Assembly: GCA_900554645.1 (NCBI GenBank)
Contig: USIE01000003.1
Span: 1-64,000 of the forward strand
Direction of reading: 5' to 3'
DNA from: an uncultured Collinsella sp.
Lineage (GTDB): Bacteria > Actinomycetota > Coriobacteriia > Coriobacteriales > Coriobacteriaceae
Length of the DNA: 64,000 bases
A model generated the notes under the pieces. The model was not told the origin of the DNA. It made no database searches and saw only the letters and a program-made list of their open reading frames with translations. Below, in pieces: positions 52,957-60,538 of this stretch (positions are counted from its first letter, which is position 1; the number at the start of each line of letters is the position of its first letter). The translations under genes were made by a program, and so were the position numbers.

Positions 52957-53052
52957 GGCTCCCTTCGTTGGCATTACCCATATCAGGTTTGCGGGTCAGG
53001 GCGGGCGCGCCCAGTCTCAGCCTGCCGTCTTGTCCTGCAAGCTCCCCGTTTA
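52957..53052 (-). promoter_or_regulatory. TPP riboswitch (THI element) of thiC
   Basis: On the minus strand, the conserved blocks appear in order: GGGGAGC, GGCTGAGA, TGACCC, ACCTGAT and GGGTAATGCCAACGAAGGGAG. The last block contains AAGGGAG, which is also the Shine-Dalgarno sequence of thiC, 8 nt before the ATG. Ligand binding would thus hide the ribosome binding site, giving translational control. Confidence 0.95.
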
Positions 53053-53121
53053 TGTAATGGGCTCAAGTATAGCTCGAATGGGTACGATTGGCCTAACGAG
53101 CGTGCCTGTGGGGAGGCGAAC

Positions 53122-53637
53122 ATGGAAGACAAGCATCTATATCGAGAGACGCAATGGGATGTATCGGCCGAGGAAAGCCGTGCGCACCATGGCCTTGTCG
53201 CGATTGGTTTTGCGGTGCTTGCCGTGCTGGTGATTGCCTTTTGTATTTGGACGTTCGGCGGTCGTGGCGGCGCCACCTGGGGGTTTGAAGCCGACGAGGG
53301 CCTGCCGATTTTGACCATGAAAGTTTCTGGTGGCAACACGGTTGCCGCGCCGGGCGACTATTGGTATCCGCGCGACGAGTTTGTGCAGCTGCAGTTGAGC
53401 GGCGGGTCTATTCCGGGCGAAGAAATCGAACGCGTGACGTTTGATGCGACGCTCAAAACGCTGACGGTGAAGCTCAAAGATCAAGGGGGCGTGCCCACGA
53501 CCATGGACATTGCGCTGACGGAATGGCGCTTGGAGCCCCCGGCGGGCGCTGCGGTATCCGAGGTGGAGCACGTTAAGATTACCTACCAAGATGGCTCGAC
53601 GAGCGAGATTGCAAAGGCCGATGGCTTGGCGGAGTAA
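53122..53637 (+). CDS. Membrane-anchored hypothetical protein
   Basis: A 171-residue protein with one membrane segment (about 25-45, VAIGFAVLAVLVIAFCIWTF) and an extracytoplasmic domain of about 125 residues that looks all-beta. It resembles no family I can name with confidence. The true start is the ATG at 53122 after GGGGAGGCGAAC; the open frame extends far upstream only because it mirrors thiC. It lies divergent from the thiC riboswitch. Confidence 0.7.
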   Translation: MEDKHLYRETQWDVSAEESRAHHGLVAIGFAVLAVLVIAFCIWTFGGRGGATWGFEADEGLPILTMKVSGGNTVAAPGDYWYPRDEFVQLQLSGGSIPGEEIERVTFDATLKTLTVKLKDQGGVPTTMDIALTEWRLEPPAGAAVSEVEHVKITYQDGSTSEIAKADGLAE

Positions 53638-53660
53638 CGGGATGTTTGGAAACGGCGGGC

Positions 53661-54470
53661 CTATAGTGCCTGCGCGTTCATGAAAACCAGGGTGTTTTTG
53701 TCTGAAAGCTCGGGGATGTGCCGATAGCCGATGTTGAATGCGGTAAGTTCGCTTGCATCCTCGAGCTTGTTTTCTGCCATCCAGCGCACCATGGAACCAC
53801 GTGCCTTTTTGCTGGCGGTCGAGCGCTGGATGGGCTTGCCGTTGCGGATGCCTTCGCCAAAGAGGCACGTGACGACCGTGGCGTCGCCCGCGAGATGGGG
53901 CAGAACGGCTTTGGCGTACTCTACGCTGGCGAGGTTGACGATCGTGGTGTTTGAGCCTGCCGGGGCGATAGCCCGCGCGAGCTTGTCGCTCCAAAACGCA
54001 TAGAGGTCTCGGGCATCGTCAACGGCGAGCTTCGCGCCCATTTCCAGCCGATACGGTTCGACGGCATGAAAGGGGCGTACGCATCCGTAAAGGCCCGAGA
54101 GGATCCACAGATGGTCTTGCAGCCATGCGAGCTGCGCGGAATCCATCACCTCGGGCGCCATGCTCTGGTATTGAATGCCGTGATAGGACATGACGGCAGG
54201 GGAGAGGTGACGGGCGAGTGCGGGATTGTCGAGATCGCCGTTTCCCAAGATGGGCCCGAACTCATGCAGGGTGTCGAGGCAAGGCCCCAGCAGTTTGTCG
54301 CTCACGTTCCATAGCGCCTGCAGACCGCCGCTGCCTTCATTCCGCTCGATATCTAGCAGTGCGCGGTGGAGGCGAGCCGTCTCGTGCACAAAAGGTGGAA
54401 TGCCCAGGACTTCAAAAGCATCCCTGGCCGCGCGCATTTGCTTGGCGGGCGAAATGATGACCTGCAGCAT
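53661..54470 (-). CDS. yaaA: Peroxide stress protein YaaA (UPF0246)
   Basis: DUF328 family protein, reported in E. coli to limit intracellular iron under peroxide stress and to bind DNA. The N-terminal MLQVIISPAKQM and the segments YHGIQYQSM and GLYGCVRPFHAVEPYRLEMG are diagnostic. It is 269 residues from the ATG at 54470, which follows AGGAGAGTCC. Confidence 0.92.
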   Translation of the reverse strand: MLQVIISPAKQMRAARDAFEVLGIPPFVHETARLHRALLDIERNEGSGGLQALWNVSDKLLGPCLDTLHEFGPILGNGDLDNPALARHLSPAVMSYHGIQYQSMAPEVMDSAQLAWLQDHLWILSGLYGCVRPFHAVEPYRLEMGAKLAVDDARDLYAFWSDKLARAIAPAGSNTTIVNLASVEYAKAVLPHLAGDATVVTCLFGEGIRNGKPIQRSTASKKARGSMVRWMAENKLEDASELTAFNIGYRHIPELSDKNTLVFMNAQAL

Positions 54471-54493
54471 GGACTCTCCTCTGCCAAAAAGGA

Positions 54494-54560
54494 AGTTGCG
54501 GTGGAATACGGTCTGTTTTGGCCGTTTATGGGCCAGTTTAGTCTGTATTTCACCGCAACT
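54494..54560 (+). repeat. Palindrome G, family 2
   Basis: Outer arms AGTTGCGGTG/CACCGCAACT are perfect and the stem continues inward with G-U pairs and a few mismatches to a GGCC-containing loop. It shares AAGTTGCGGTGGAATA and GTTTTGGCCGT with palindrome F at 15076, although the inner arms differ. It sits between the M18 peptidase and yaaA, inside their likely common transcript. Confidence 0.8.
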
Positions 54561-54573
54561 GATGAAGGGTTGG

Positions 54574-55971
54574 TTACGCGCGCTCGATGAAGGCCTTGTA
54601 GCCGCGATAGGCCTCGTAGATATCGGCCTTGTTAGCGACCTCCCACAGGGCGTGCATGGACAGGACGGCAACGCCAGAGTCGATGACGTTCATGCCGTAC
54701 TTAGCCATGATGTATGCGATGGTGCCGCCGCCGCCCGCGTTGACGCGACCGAGCTCGCAGGTCTGGAAGTCCACGCCGGCCTCGTCCATGATGTCGCGGA
54801 TGAGGGCCACATACTCGGCGTCGGCGTCGTTAGAGCCGCCCTTGCCGCGGCTGCCCGTGTACTTGTTAAAGCACAGGCCGCGACCCATAAAGGCTGCGTT
54901 CTTGGTTTCGAACTTGCCGGCGTAGCCCGGGTCGAAGCCGGCGGACACGTCGGAGGAGAGCATGCGGCTGCGGGCGAGCGCGCGGCGCAGGGCCAGCGGG
55001 CTATCCTCGCCGGCGAGCGTCATGATCTCGGCGACGGTGTTCTCGAAGAAGCGGCTCGTCATGCCGGTGGCACCCACGGAACCGATCTCCTCCTTGTCGA
55101 CGATGAGTGTGATGCTCGTGCGCTCCACGTTGGCGACGTTGATCTGGGCGAGCATGGACGGATAGGCGCAGACACGGTCGTCGTGGCCATAGCCCAGAAT
55201 CATGGAGCGGTCGAGGCCCATGTCACGGGCGGGGCCGGCGGGCACGACCTCGATCTCGGCGGAGAGGAAGTCCTCCTCCTCGACGTCGTACTGCTCCTTG
55301 AGGATATCCAGGAACATCTGCTTGACGGGCTCCTTGGGAGCGTCCTTGTCGTTCTCATCGAACTTGACGGGGCGGCCGCCCACGATCACGTCGAGGATCT
55401 CGGCGTCGACGGCGTCCTTGGCGGGCTTGGCCATCTGCTCGCTCGAGAGGTGGATCAGCAGGTCGGAGATGGTAAAGACCGGGTCGTCGGCCTTGTCGCC
55501 GATGTTGATGTCGACGGTGGTGCCGTCCTTTTTGCAGATGACGCCCACGAGTGCGAGCGGGGAAGCGACCCAGTGGTAGCTCTTGACGCCGCCATAGTAG
55601 TGCGTGTCGAGATAAGCCATGTCGCCGGCCTCGAAGGCGGGGTTCTGCTTGAGGTCCAGGCGCGGCGAGTCCACGTGGGCGCCCAGGATGTTAAAGCCCT
55701 GCTCGAGCGGGGCGGTGCCCAGGTTGACGAGCATGAGGTCCTTGCCGTGGTTGGCGGCGTACACCTTGTCGCCGGCCTTGAGCGCGCGGCCCTCGGCGAT
55801 CACGGTCTCCAGATTGACGTAGCCCGCCTCCTCGGCCATCTTGATACCGGCCTTGACGCACAGGCGCTCGGTCTTGTTCTCACTCAAAAACTGCTTATAG
55901 CCGCGGCAAAGCTCCTCGAGCTCCTCGATCTGCTGTGGCGTGTACTTTTTCCATGCGCTGGGACGCTCCAT
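54574..55971 (-). CDS. M18 family aminopeptidase
   Basis: Zinc aminopeptidase that removes N-terminal acidic or other residues from peptides in the cytoplasm. Metal-binding motifs are seen as LGAHVDSPRLDLK, DKEEIGSVGATGM and, near the C-terminus, VAVLSMHALWEVANK. It is 465 residues, normal for M18 enzymes. The ATG at 55971 follows GAAAGGAGCCTGCGTC. Whether it is the PepD/ApeA or ApeB type cannot be told. Confidence 0.93.
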   Translation of the reverse strand: MERPSAWKKYTPQQIEELEELCRGYKQFLSENKTERLCVKAGIKMAEEAGYVNLETVIAEGRALKAGDKVYAANHGKDLMLVNLGTAPLEQGFNILGAHVDSPRLDLKQNPAFEAGDMAYLDTHYYGGVKSYHWVASPLALVGVICKKDGTTVDINIGDKADDPVFTISDLLIHLSSEQMAKPAKDAVDAEILDVIVGGRPVKFDENDKDAPKEPVKQMFLDILKEQYDVEEEDFLSAEIEVVPAGPARDMGLDRSMILGYGHDDRVCAYPSMLAQINVANVERTSITLIVDKEEIGSVGATGMTSRFFENTVAEIMTLAGEDSPLALRRALARSRMLSSDVSAGFDPGYAGKFETKNAAFMGRGLCFNKYTGSRGKGGSNDADAEYVALIRDIMDEAGVDFQTCELGRVNAGGGGTIAYIMAKYGMNVIDSGVAVLSMHALWEVANKADIYEAYRGYKAFIERA

Positions 55972-56137
55972 GACGCAGGCTCCTTTCGGATCGATCGTGC
56001 TGGTTGATGTACCGTGAGCCATCGTATCACGCGCGGGCCCGCGGCGGCAGGGAAGCCTGATGTGCGGTGGCCGCGGGGCGGGGAGCGTGTAAACTGGTGT
56101 GAGCAAACCGTGCCCAGCCCAAAGCGAGGTATTCAAT

Positions 56138-58882
56138 ATGTCTGAAAAGCACCGTACCTTTGCCGTCATCGACGGCAACTCGCTCATGCATCGCGCCTTC
56201 CACGCCGTGCCGCCGACCATGAACGCGCCGGACGGTCGCCCCACCAACGCGATCTTTGGTTTTCTGAACATGTTCCTCAAGATGATCGATGCCTTTAATC
56301 CCGACGGCGTTGTCGTGGCGTTTGACAAGGGCAAGCCGCGCGTGCGTATGGAGATGCTGCCGCAGTACAAGGCGCAGCGCCCGCCCATGGACCCCGACCT
56401 GCACGCGCAGTTCCCCATGATCAAGGAGCTGCTCGCCGCGCTCAACGTGCCCATTTTGCAGTCCGAGGGCTGGGAAGGCGACGATATCCTGGGAACCATG
56501 GCGCGCCTGGGCGAGGAGGCCGGCTGCGACATGCTGCTGGTGACCGGCGACCGCGACATGTATCAGCTCGTGACCGAGCACGTCAACGTGGTCTCGACTC
56601 GCAAGGGCCTGTCCGACGTGGCGATCATGACGCCCGAGAGCGTGGACGACCTGTATCACGGCATCACGCCGGCGCTCGTGCCCGATTTTTACGGTCTGAA
56701 GGGCGATACGTCGGACAACATTCCCGGCGTACCGGGCATCGGCCCCAAAAAGGCGAGCGCGCTCATCGCGCAGTACGGCAGCCTTGACGAGGTCATCGCG
56801 CATGCTGACGAGGTCAAGGGCAAGATGGGCGAGAACCTGCGTGCGCACATCGACGATGCGCTGCTGAGCCGCAAGGTCGCAACCATTCGCACCGATGCGC
56901 CCGTCGAGCTCGACTTTGACGAAACATCCTTCCCGGCGTTTTCTGCCGATGAGGTTTCCGCGGCGCTGGGTACGCTTGGTATCACCGCCATGCAGAACCG
57001 TTTCTTGGCACTGATCGGTGACGAGGGTGGCGCTGCAGCCAGCACGTTTGAGATTCCCGCCGTTTTGCGCGCAGCCGGCGGCGATGCTGGCGCGCTTGGT
57101 GCCGTTGCGGCTGAGGTCTCCCGCGTGATTGATGCCGGCGAGTGGGTCGCCGCCGTGGTGGACGATGACAAGGAAGAGGGCGCGCTCTTTGGGCTGACGC
57201 GCACGCTGTGGTTGGCGACGTCCAAGGGCCTGTTTGCGCTCGAGGAGGGCGACAGCGGTGCGGCGGCTGAGGTTGAGGGCTTCAACTTCGCCCACGGCGT
57301 GATTGCCGGCGTGCTCGCGCGTCTGTTTATGGAAGGCCGTGTGGCGAGCCCGGATATGAAGGCGCTTCTGCATGAGCTTTCGCCCATCGATTCTTCTGAG
57401 CTCGAGCTCATGGATCCGCTGGCAGTCGATTCCACGCGCATCTTCGATACCGTTGTTGCCGCCTACCTGTTGGATTCCGACCGCTCCGAGTTTGACGAGG
57501 TGTATCTGGCCGATACGTATCTGCAGATGGCGCTGCCTGCGGCGCGCGGCGCAGAGGGTGCTGGCGAGGACGCTCCTGCGCCCGCCGCTCGCACGGCGGC
57601 CTTGACGCTGGCGCTGGTTGCACCGCTGCGTGACCGCATGGCCCGCGAGAACGCCGCCAACGTGTTCGATGGAATCGAGATGCCGCTCGTGCCGGTGCTT
57701 GCCAAGATGGAGCGCGCGGGCATGCTCGTGGACCCCGATCGGCTGCGCAGCCTGTCCGAGGGCCTGGCGACCCAGATTGCCGAGGTCGAGCGCAGCATTC
57801 GCGACCTGGCCGGCGACGAGACCTTTAACATCGGCAGCCCCATGCAACTCTCGCACGTGCTGTTTGATGTTATGGGGCTTCCGACCAAGGGCCTAAAAAA
57901 GACCAAGCGCGGCTACTATTCGACCAACGCCAAGGTGTTGAGCGACCTTGCCCGCGACCACGAGATCGTGCGCCTGATCTTGGACTGGCGTGAGAAGTCT
58001 AAGATCAAGTCCACCTATCTGGACACGCTGGGCCCGCTACGCCGTGGTGACGGTCGCGTACACACTACGTACAACCAGACCATCACGGCAACGGGGCGTC
58101 TGTCCTCGAGCGACCCGAACCTGCAGAACATCCCGACGCGCTCGGAGCTGGGTCGTACCGTCAAGACGGCGTTTTCGGCAGGCGAGGGAAGCGTCTTTTT
58201 GGCGGTGGACTACTCGCAGATCGAGCTGCGTCTGCTGGCGCATCTCTCAGGTGACGAGCACTTGGTGCGCGCCTTTAACGAGGGCGAGGACTTCCATGCC
58301 GAGACGGCGGCGCGCGTGTTCGGTGTGCCTGTGTCCGAGGTAACGCCCGACCTGCGCAGTCGCGCCAAGGCCGTGAACTTTGGCATCGTGTATGGCCAGC
58401 AGGCCTACGGCCTGTCGCAGTCGCTGCATATCTCGATGGCCGAGGCACGCGACATGATCGACCGCTACTACGAGGCCTACCCGGGCGTGCGCACGTTCCT
58501 CGACAACGTGGTGGCACGCGCCAAGCAGACGGGCTACGCCGAGACCATGTACGGCCGCCGTCGTCATATTCCGGAGCTCAAGGCCAAAAACCCGCAACTC
58601 CGCGGCTTTGGCGAGCGCACGGCCATGAACCATCCCATGCAGGGAACCGCCGCCGACATCATCAAGATCGCGATGGCCCGCGTAAGCCGCCGCCTGGAAG
58701 AGGAAGGCTTTGCCGCCCACATGATCCTGCAAGTGCACGACGAACTGGACTTTGAGTGCCCCATCGACGAAGTCGAGCGCCTAACCACCATGGTCCGCGA
58801 CGTCATGGAGCACGTAGTAGACCTCCGCGTCCCCCTAATCGCCGAAGCCAGCACCGGCATAACCTGGGCCGACGCGAAATAG
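56138..58882 (+). CDS. polA: DNA polymerase I
   Basis: Repair and Okazaki-fragment polymerase of 914 residues. The N-terminal 5'-3' exonuclease (about 1-290) has DGNSLMHRAF, AFDKGKPR and GLKGDTSDNIPGVPGIGPK. The middle proofreading-like domain shows no intact DEDD residues and is probably inactive. The polymerase domain has motif A DYSQIELRLLAHLS, motif B RAKAVNFGIVYGQQAYG and motif C QVHDELDFE. The start is the ATG at 56138 after GCGAGGTATTCAAT. The last 120 nt switch to A/C third positions (CTA, GTA, ATA), unlike the rest. Confidence 0.96.
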   Translation: MSEKHRTFAVIDGNSLMHRAFHAVPPTMNAPDGRPTNAIFGFLNMFLKMIDAFNPDGVVVAFDKGKPRVRMEMLPQYKAQRPPMDPDLHAQFPMIKELLAALNVPILQSEGWEGDDILGTMARLGEEAGCDMLLVTGDRDMYQLVTEHVNVVSTRKGLSDVAIMTPESVDDLYHGITPALVPDFYGLKGDTSDNIPGVPGIGPKKASALIAQYGSLDEVIAHADEVKGKMGENLRAHIDDALLSRKVATIRTDAPVELDFDETSFPAFSADEVSAALGTLGITAMQNRFLALIGDEGGAAASTFEIPAVLRAAGGDAGALGAVAAEVSRVIDAGEWVAAVVDDDKEEGALFGLTRTLWLATSKGLFALEEGDSGAAAEVEGFNFAHGVIAGVLARLFMEGRVASPDMKALLHELSPIDSSELELMDPLAVDSTRIFDTVVAAYLLDSDRSEFDEVYLADTYLQMALPAARGAEGAGEDAPAPAARTAALTLALVAPLRDRMARENAANVFDGIEMPLVPVLAKMERAGMLVDPDRLRSLSEGLATQIAEVERSIRDLAGDETFNIGSPMQLSHVLFDVMGLPTKGLKKTKRGYYSTNAKVLSDLARDHEIVRLILDWREKSKIKSTYLDTLGPLRRGDGRVHTTYNQTITATGRLSSSDPNLQNIPTRSELGRTVKTAFSAGEGSVFLAVDYSQIELRLLAHLSGDEHLVRAFNEGEDFHAETAARVFGVPVSEVTPDLRSRAKAVNFGIVYGQQAYGLSQSLHISMAEARDMIDRYYEAYPGVRTFLDNVVARAKQTGYAETMYGRRRHIPELKAKNPQLRGFGERTAMNHPMQGTAADIIKIAMARVSRRLEEEGFAAHMILQVHDELDFECPIDEVERLTTMVRDVMEHVVDLRVPLIAEASTGITWADAK

Positions 58883-58915
58883 AAAAACAGCCACAGGTCC
58901 AAAGCAGCCAAACCA

Positions 58916-58948
58916 GAAGGGAGTCCCTTTCAGCAAGGAACTCCCTTC
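58916..58948 (+). terminator. Terminator of polA
   Basis: GAAGGGAGT/ACTCCCTTC arms with an inner CCTT/AAGG pair, 33 nt past the stop codon. There is no long T run. Confidence 0.65.
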
Positions 58949-59015
58949 ATCCATAATTATTCAGCCAAGTATCTAGACGCCAAGACGCCATCTAGGCGGC
59001 AAGCAAGTCACCCTA

Positions 59016-59145
59016 GGACCTGGCCGGGCGAGGCGGGTAAGTTTTTCGTAGATTCCGCACGAGCCGGAAAGCACTTAATGTGCTTTCCGAGCGAGCCCAG
59101 GACCTGACCGAACGAAAAACTTACCCGTCTCGCCCGGCCAGGTCC
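59016..59145 (+). repeat. Palindrome C, family 1
   Basis: Arms of 34 bp (59016-59049 and 59112-59145, beginning GGACCTGGCCGGG) differ at a single G-U-compatible position. The 62-nt core contains TTCCGCACGAGCCG, an inner stem GGAAAGCAC/GTGCTTTCC with the same TTAAT loop as palindrome B, and CCCAGGAC. It fills the gap between convergent polA and the HAD gene, as A and B fill the gap at 3.6-3.95 kb. Confidence 0.88.
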
Positions 59146-59156
59146 GACGAGCCACG

Positions 59157-59984
59157 TTAACGAGCCGCCAAGATGGCGTCGATGAGCGTCAGTACGCCCC
59201 CGTCGTTGTTGCTCGGAATGCGCCATTTGGCATGCGCGTTCATGTGCTCCTCGGCATTGTCCACGATAAAGCTGTGACCGACGCGCTCCAGCATGGGGAT
59301 GTCGTTGTAGGTGTCGCCCACGGCGGCAGCATCGGCAATATCGATGCCCAGGTGCTCGCACAGGTGAGCGACGCCGGCGCCCTTGTCGACGCCCAGGTTC
59401 ATAAAGTCGATCCACTCGCGCCCAGCGTTGGTGACGTAGAGTTTGTCCGAGAACTCGGGGCTATAGGTCTCGCGGAAAGCGGGCTCGGCGTCGTAGCCGG
59501 GGAAGAAGACCGAAATCTTGTTGGACTCGAAATCAATGCCCTCAAAGCTGTCTACGTAGTTGATTGTGTTGTAGTAGACGCTGATCTCGTCGTGGTATTG
59601 ATGGTCGCGGGCAAGCACGTAGAACTCGTCGAAGCAGCACAGGACGGGGACAGCGCGAGGATCCTCCGAGGCACGGTTCAAGACCTGCTGATACAGCTCC
59701 ACGTCAATATTGCTTTTATAGATATAGCTGCCGCGATAGATCACGCACGCTCCGTTGTCGGGACAAAAGGCGAGGCGGTTCTTGATGCCCTCGAACATCT
59801 CCTCGAGCTTGGGGGCGGGACGTCCGCTGGCGGGGCAGAATACGATGCCGGCGTCGGCGAGCTTGTCCAGGCGCTCATCAAGACCCTGGGGCAGCACACG
59901 CTCGTCGGTCAGCAGCGTCTTGTCCATATCGACGGCGAGAATCTTAATGTTGCCGATGTTGGCGTCCGATTCGTAAGTTTGCAT
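59157..59984 (-). CDS. Cof-type HAD-IIB phosphatase
   Basis: A 275-residue haloacid dehalogenase-family hydrolase. Motif I is DMDKTLL (Lys in place of the common Gly), followed by motif II SGRP, a IIB cap domain, the motif III Lys in GVDKGAGVAHL and motif IV GDTYNDIPML. Such proteins dephosphorylate sugar phosphates or flavin precursors. GAAAGGCGC precedes the start region. Substrate unknown. Confidence 0.9.
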   Translation of the reverse strand: MQTYESDANIGNIKILAVDMDKTLLTDERVLPQGLDERLDKLADAGIVFCPASGRPAPKLEEMFEGIKNRLAFCPDNGACVIYRGSYIYKSNIDVELYQQVLNRASEDPRAVPVLCCFDEFYVLARDHQYHDEISVYYNTINYVDSFEGIDFESNKISVFFPGYDAEPAFRETYSPEFSDKLYVTNAGREWIDFMNLGVDKGAGVAHLCEHLGIDIADAAAVGDTYNDIPMLERVGHSFIVDNAEEHMNAHAKWRIPSNNDGGVLTLIDAILAAR

Positions 59985-60061
59985 AAAAAAGCGCCTTTCG
60001 TTTCGAGATTGTTTCAGACGTTATAACCATCAACTAGTAGTCGAGCGTATTTTCGCAGGAA

Positions 60062-60109
60062 TGGTGCGTATTTGCACCACGCTTCACAAAGTAATGAAAA
60101 AACTTTTCA
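60062..60109. promoter_or_regulatory. Two dyads upstream of the argG leader promoter
   Basis: TGGTGC-GTATTT-GCACCA (60062-60079) and TGAAAA-AAC-TTTTCA (60095-60109) are perfect 6-bp dyads lying between the divergent HAD and argG promoters. They could bind a regulator of either gene. They do not match an ARG box well. Confidence 0.4.
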
Positions 60110-60127
60110 GAAATTTGAATTTGTCGC

Positions 60128-60155
60128 TTGTGCTGCGGGCACTTTAGCGTAATAT
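60128..60155 (+). promoter_or_regulatory. Candidate promoter of the argG leader
   Basis: TTGTGC (60128-60133) and TAATAT (60150-60155) with a 16-bp spacer. Transcription from here would produce a leader of nearly 400 nt before argG. Confidence 0.5.
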
Positions 60156-60258
60156 AGCGACCATCGAAAACGGAGACGGAAAAACAACCGCTTACCGAGT
60201 AAAAGGTACCGTTTACGATATTTGAATTGCGCCCGGCGATACGTGAAAGGAGAGGCAG

Positions 60259-60333
60259 ATGCAGTTCGTAAAGATCATCACCACTGCAGACAATGCCATC
60301 CGACGCCAGCGCGCAATTTCCCGACGACGATAA
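60259..60333 (+). CDS. Arginine-rich leader peptide of argG (candidate attenuator)
   Basis: A 24-codon ORF starting with ATG after GAAAGGAGAGGCAG, one of the strongest ribosome binding sites in the window. The product begins MQFVKIITTADN and ends AIRRQRAISRRR: six of its last ten codons are Arg (CGA, CGC, CGC, then CGA three times). CGA is rare in the neighbouring genes, which use CGC and CGT. Slow decoding at low charged tRNA-Arg would stall ribosomes at the codons before the stop. A stem overlaps the last codons and stop. It lies 205 nt upstream of argG, the expected layout for attenuation by arginine. Confidence 0.75.
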   Translation: MQFVKIITTADNAIRRQRAISRRR

Positions 60334-60385
60334 CAATCGTCTCTGTCCGCATGGGGCGAATTGCCTCAACAGAGTCATTTTGAGG
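60326..60385 (+). promoter_or_regulatory. Competing stems after the arginine leader peptide
   Basis: Stem 1 is GACGAT-AACA-ATCGTC (60326-60341), covering the last Arg codons and stop. Stem 2 pairs CTCTGT (60341-60346) with ACAGAG (60369-60374). Stem 3 pairs CCTCAA (60364-60369) with TTGAGG (60380-60385). Stems 2 and 3 exclude each other, and a ribosome at the Arg codons would disrupt stem 1. Stem 3 is followed by GTTGGGTTTT, a weak terminator-like tail. The remainder of the 60386-60538 gap shows nothing recognisable. Confidence 0.5.
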
Positions 60386-60538
60386 TCGTTGGGTTTTAGC
60401 ACGACATTGCTGCATGTTTCTAGGGCATGTATGTGCTGATTTTTGCTATTTAACCTGATATTGCACGGTATATGACCTTGAAATGACTTGCAACTGACCG
60501 ATGTTCTAACTAGCTACCAAGGGCGAAAGGAAACAGCC

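Noticed and set aside
52951..52974. Earlier thiC start at 52974
   Set aside because: That ATG lies in the conserved TAATGCCA block of the TPP riboswitch, and the ribosome binding site lies after it.
51835..53121. N-terminal extension of the membrane-anchored gene at 53122
   Set aside because: The open frame upstream is the antisense of thiC and its riboswitch. A proper ribosome binding site precedes the ATG at 53122.
58740..59015. Horizontal transfer or an integrated element at the polA end
   Set aside because: No integrase, att-like direct repeat or foreign gene is present. The composition change is a strand skew rather than a change of GC content with new genes.
60034..60402. Minus-strand ORF of 122 codons in the argG upstream region
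   Set aside because: It has no ribosome binding site, is not protein-like in composition and overlaps the promoter and leader features.
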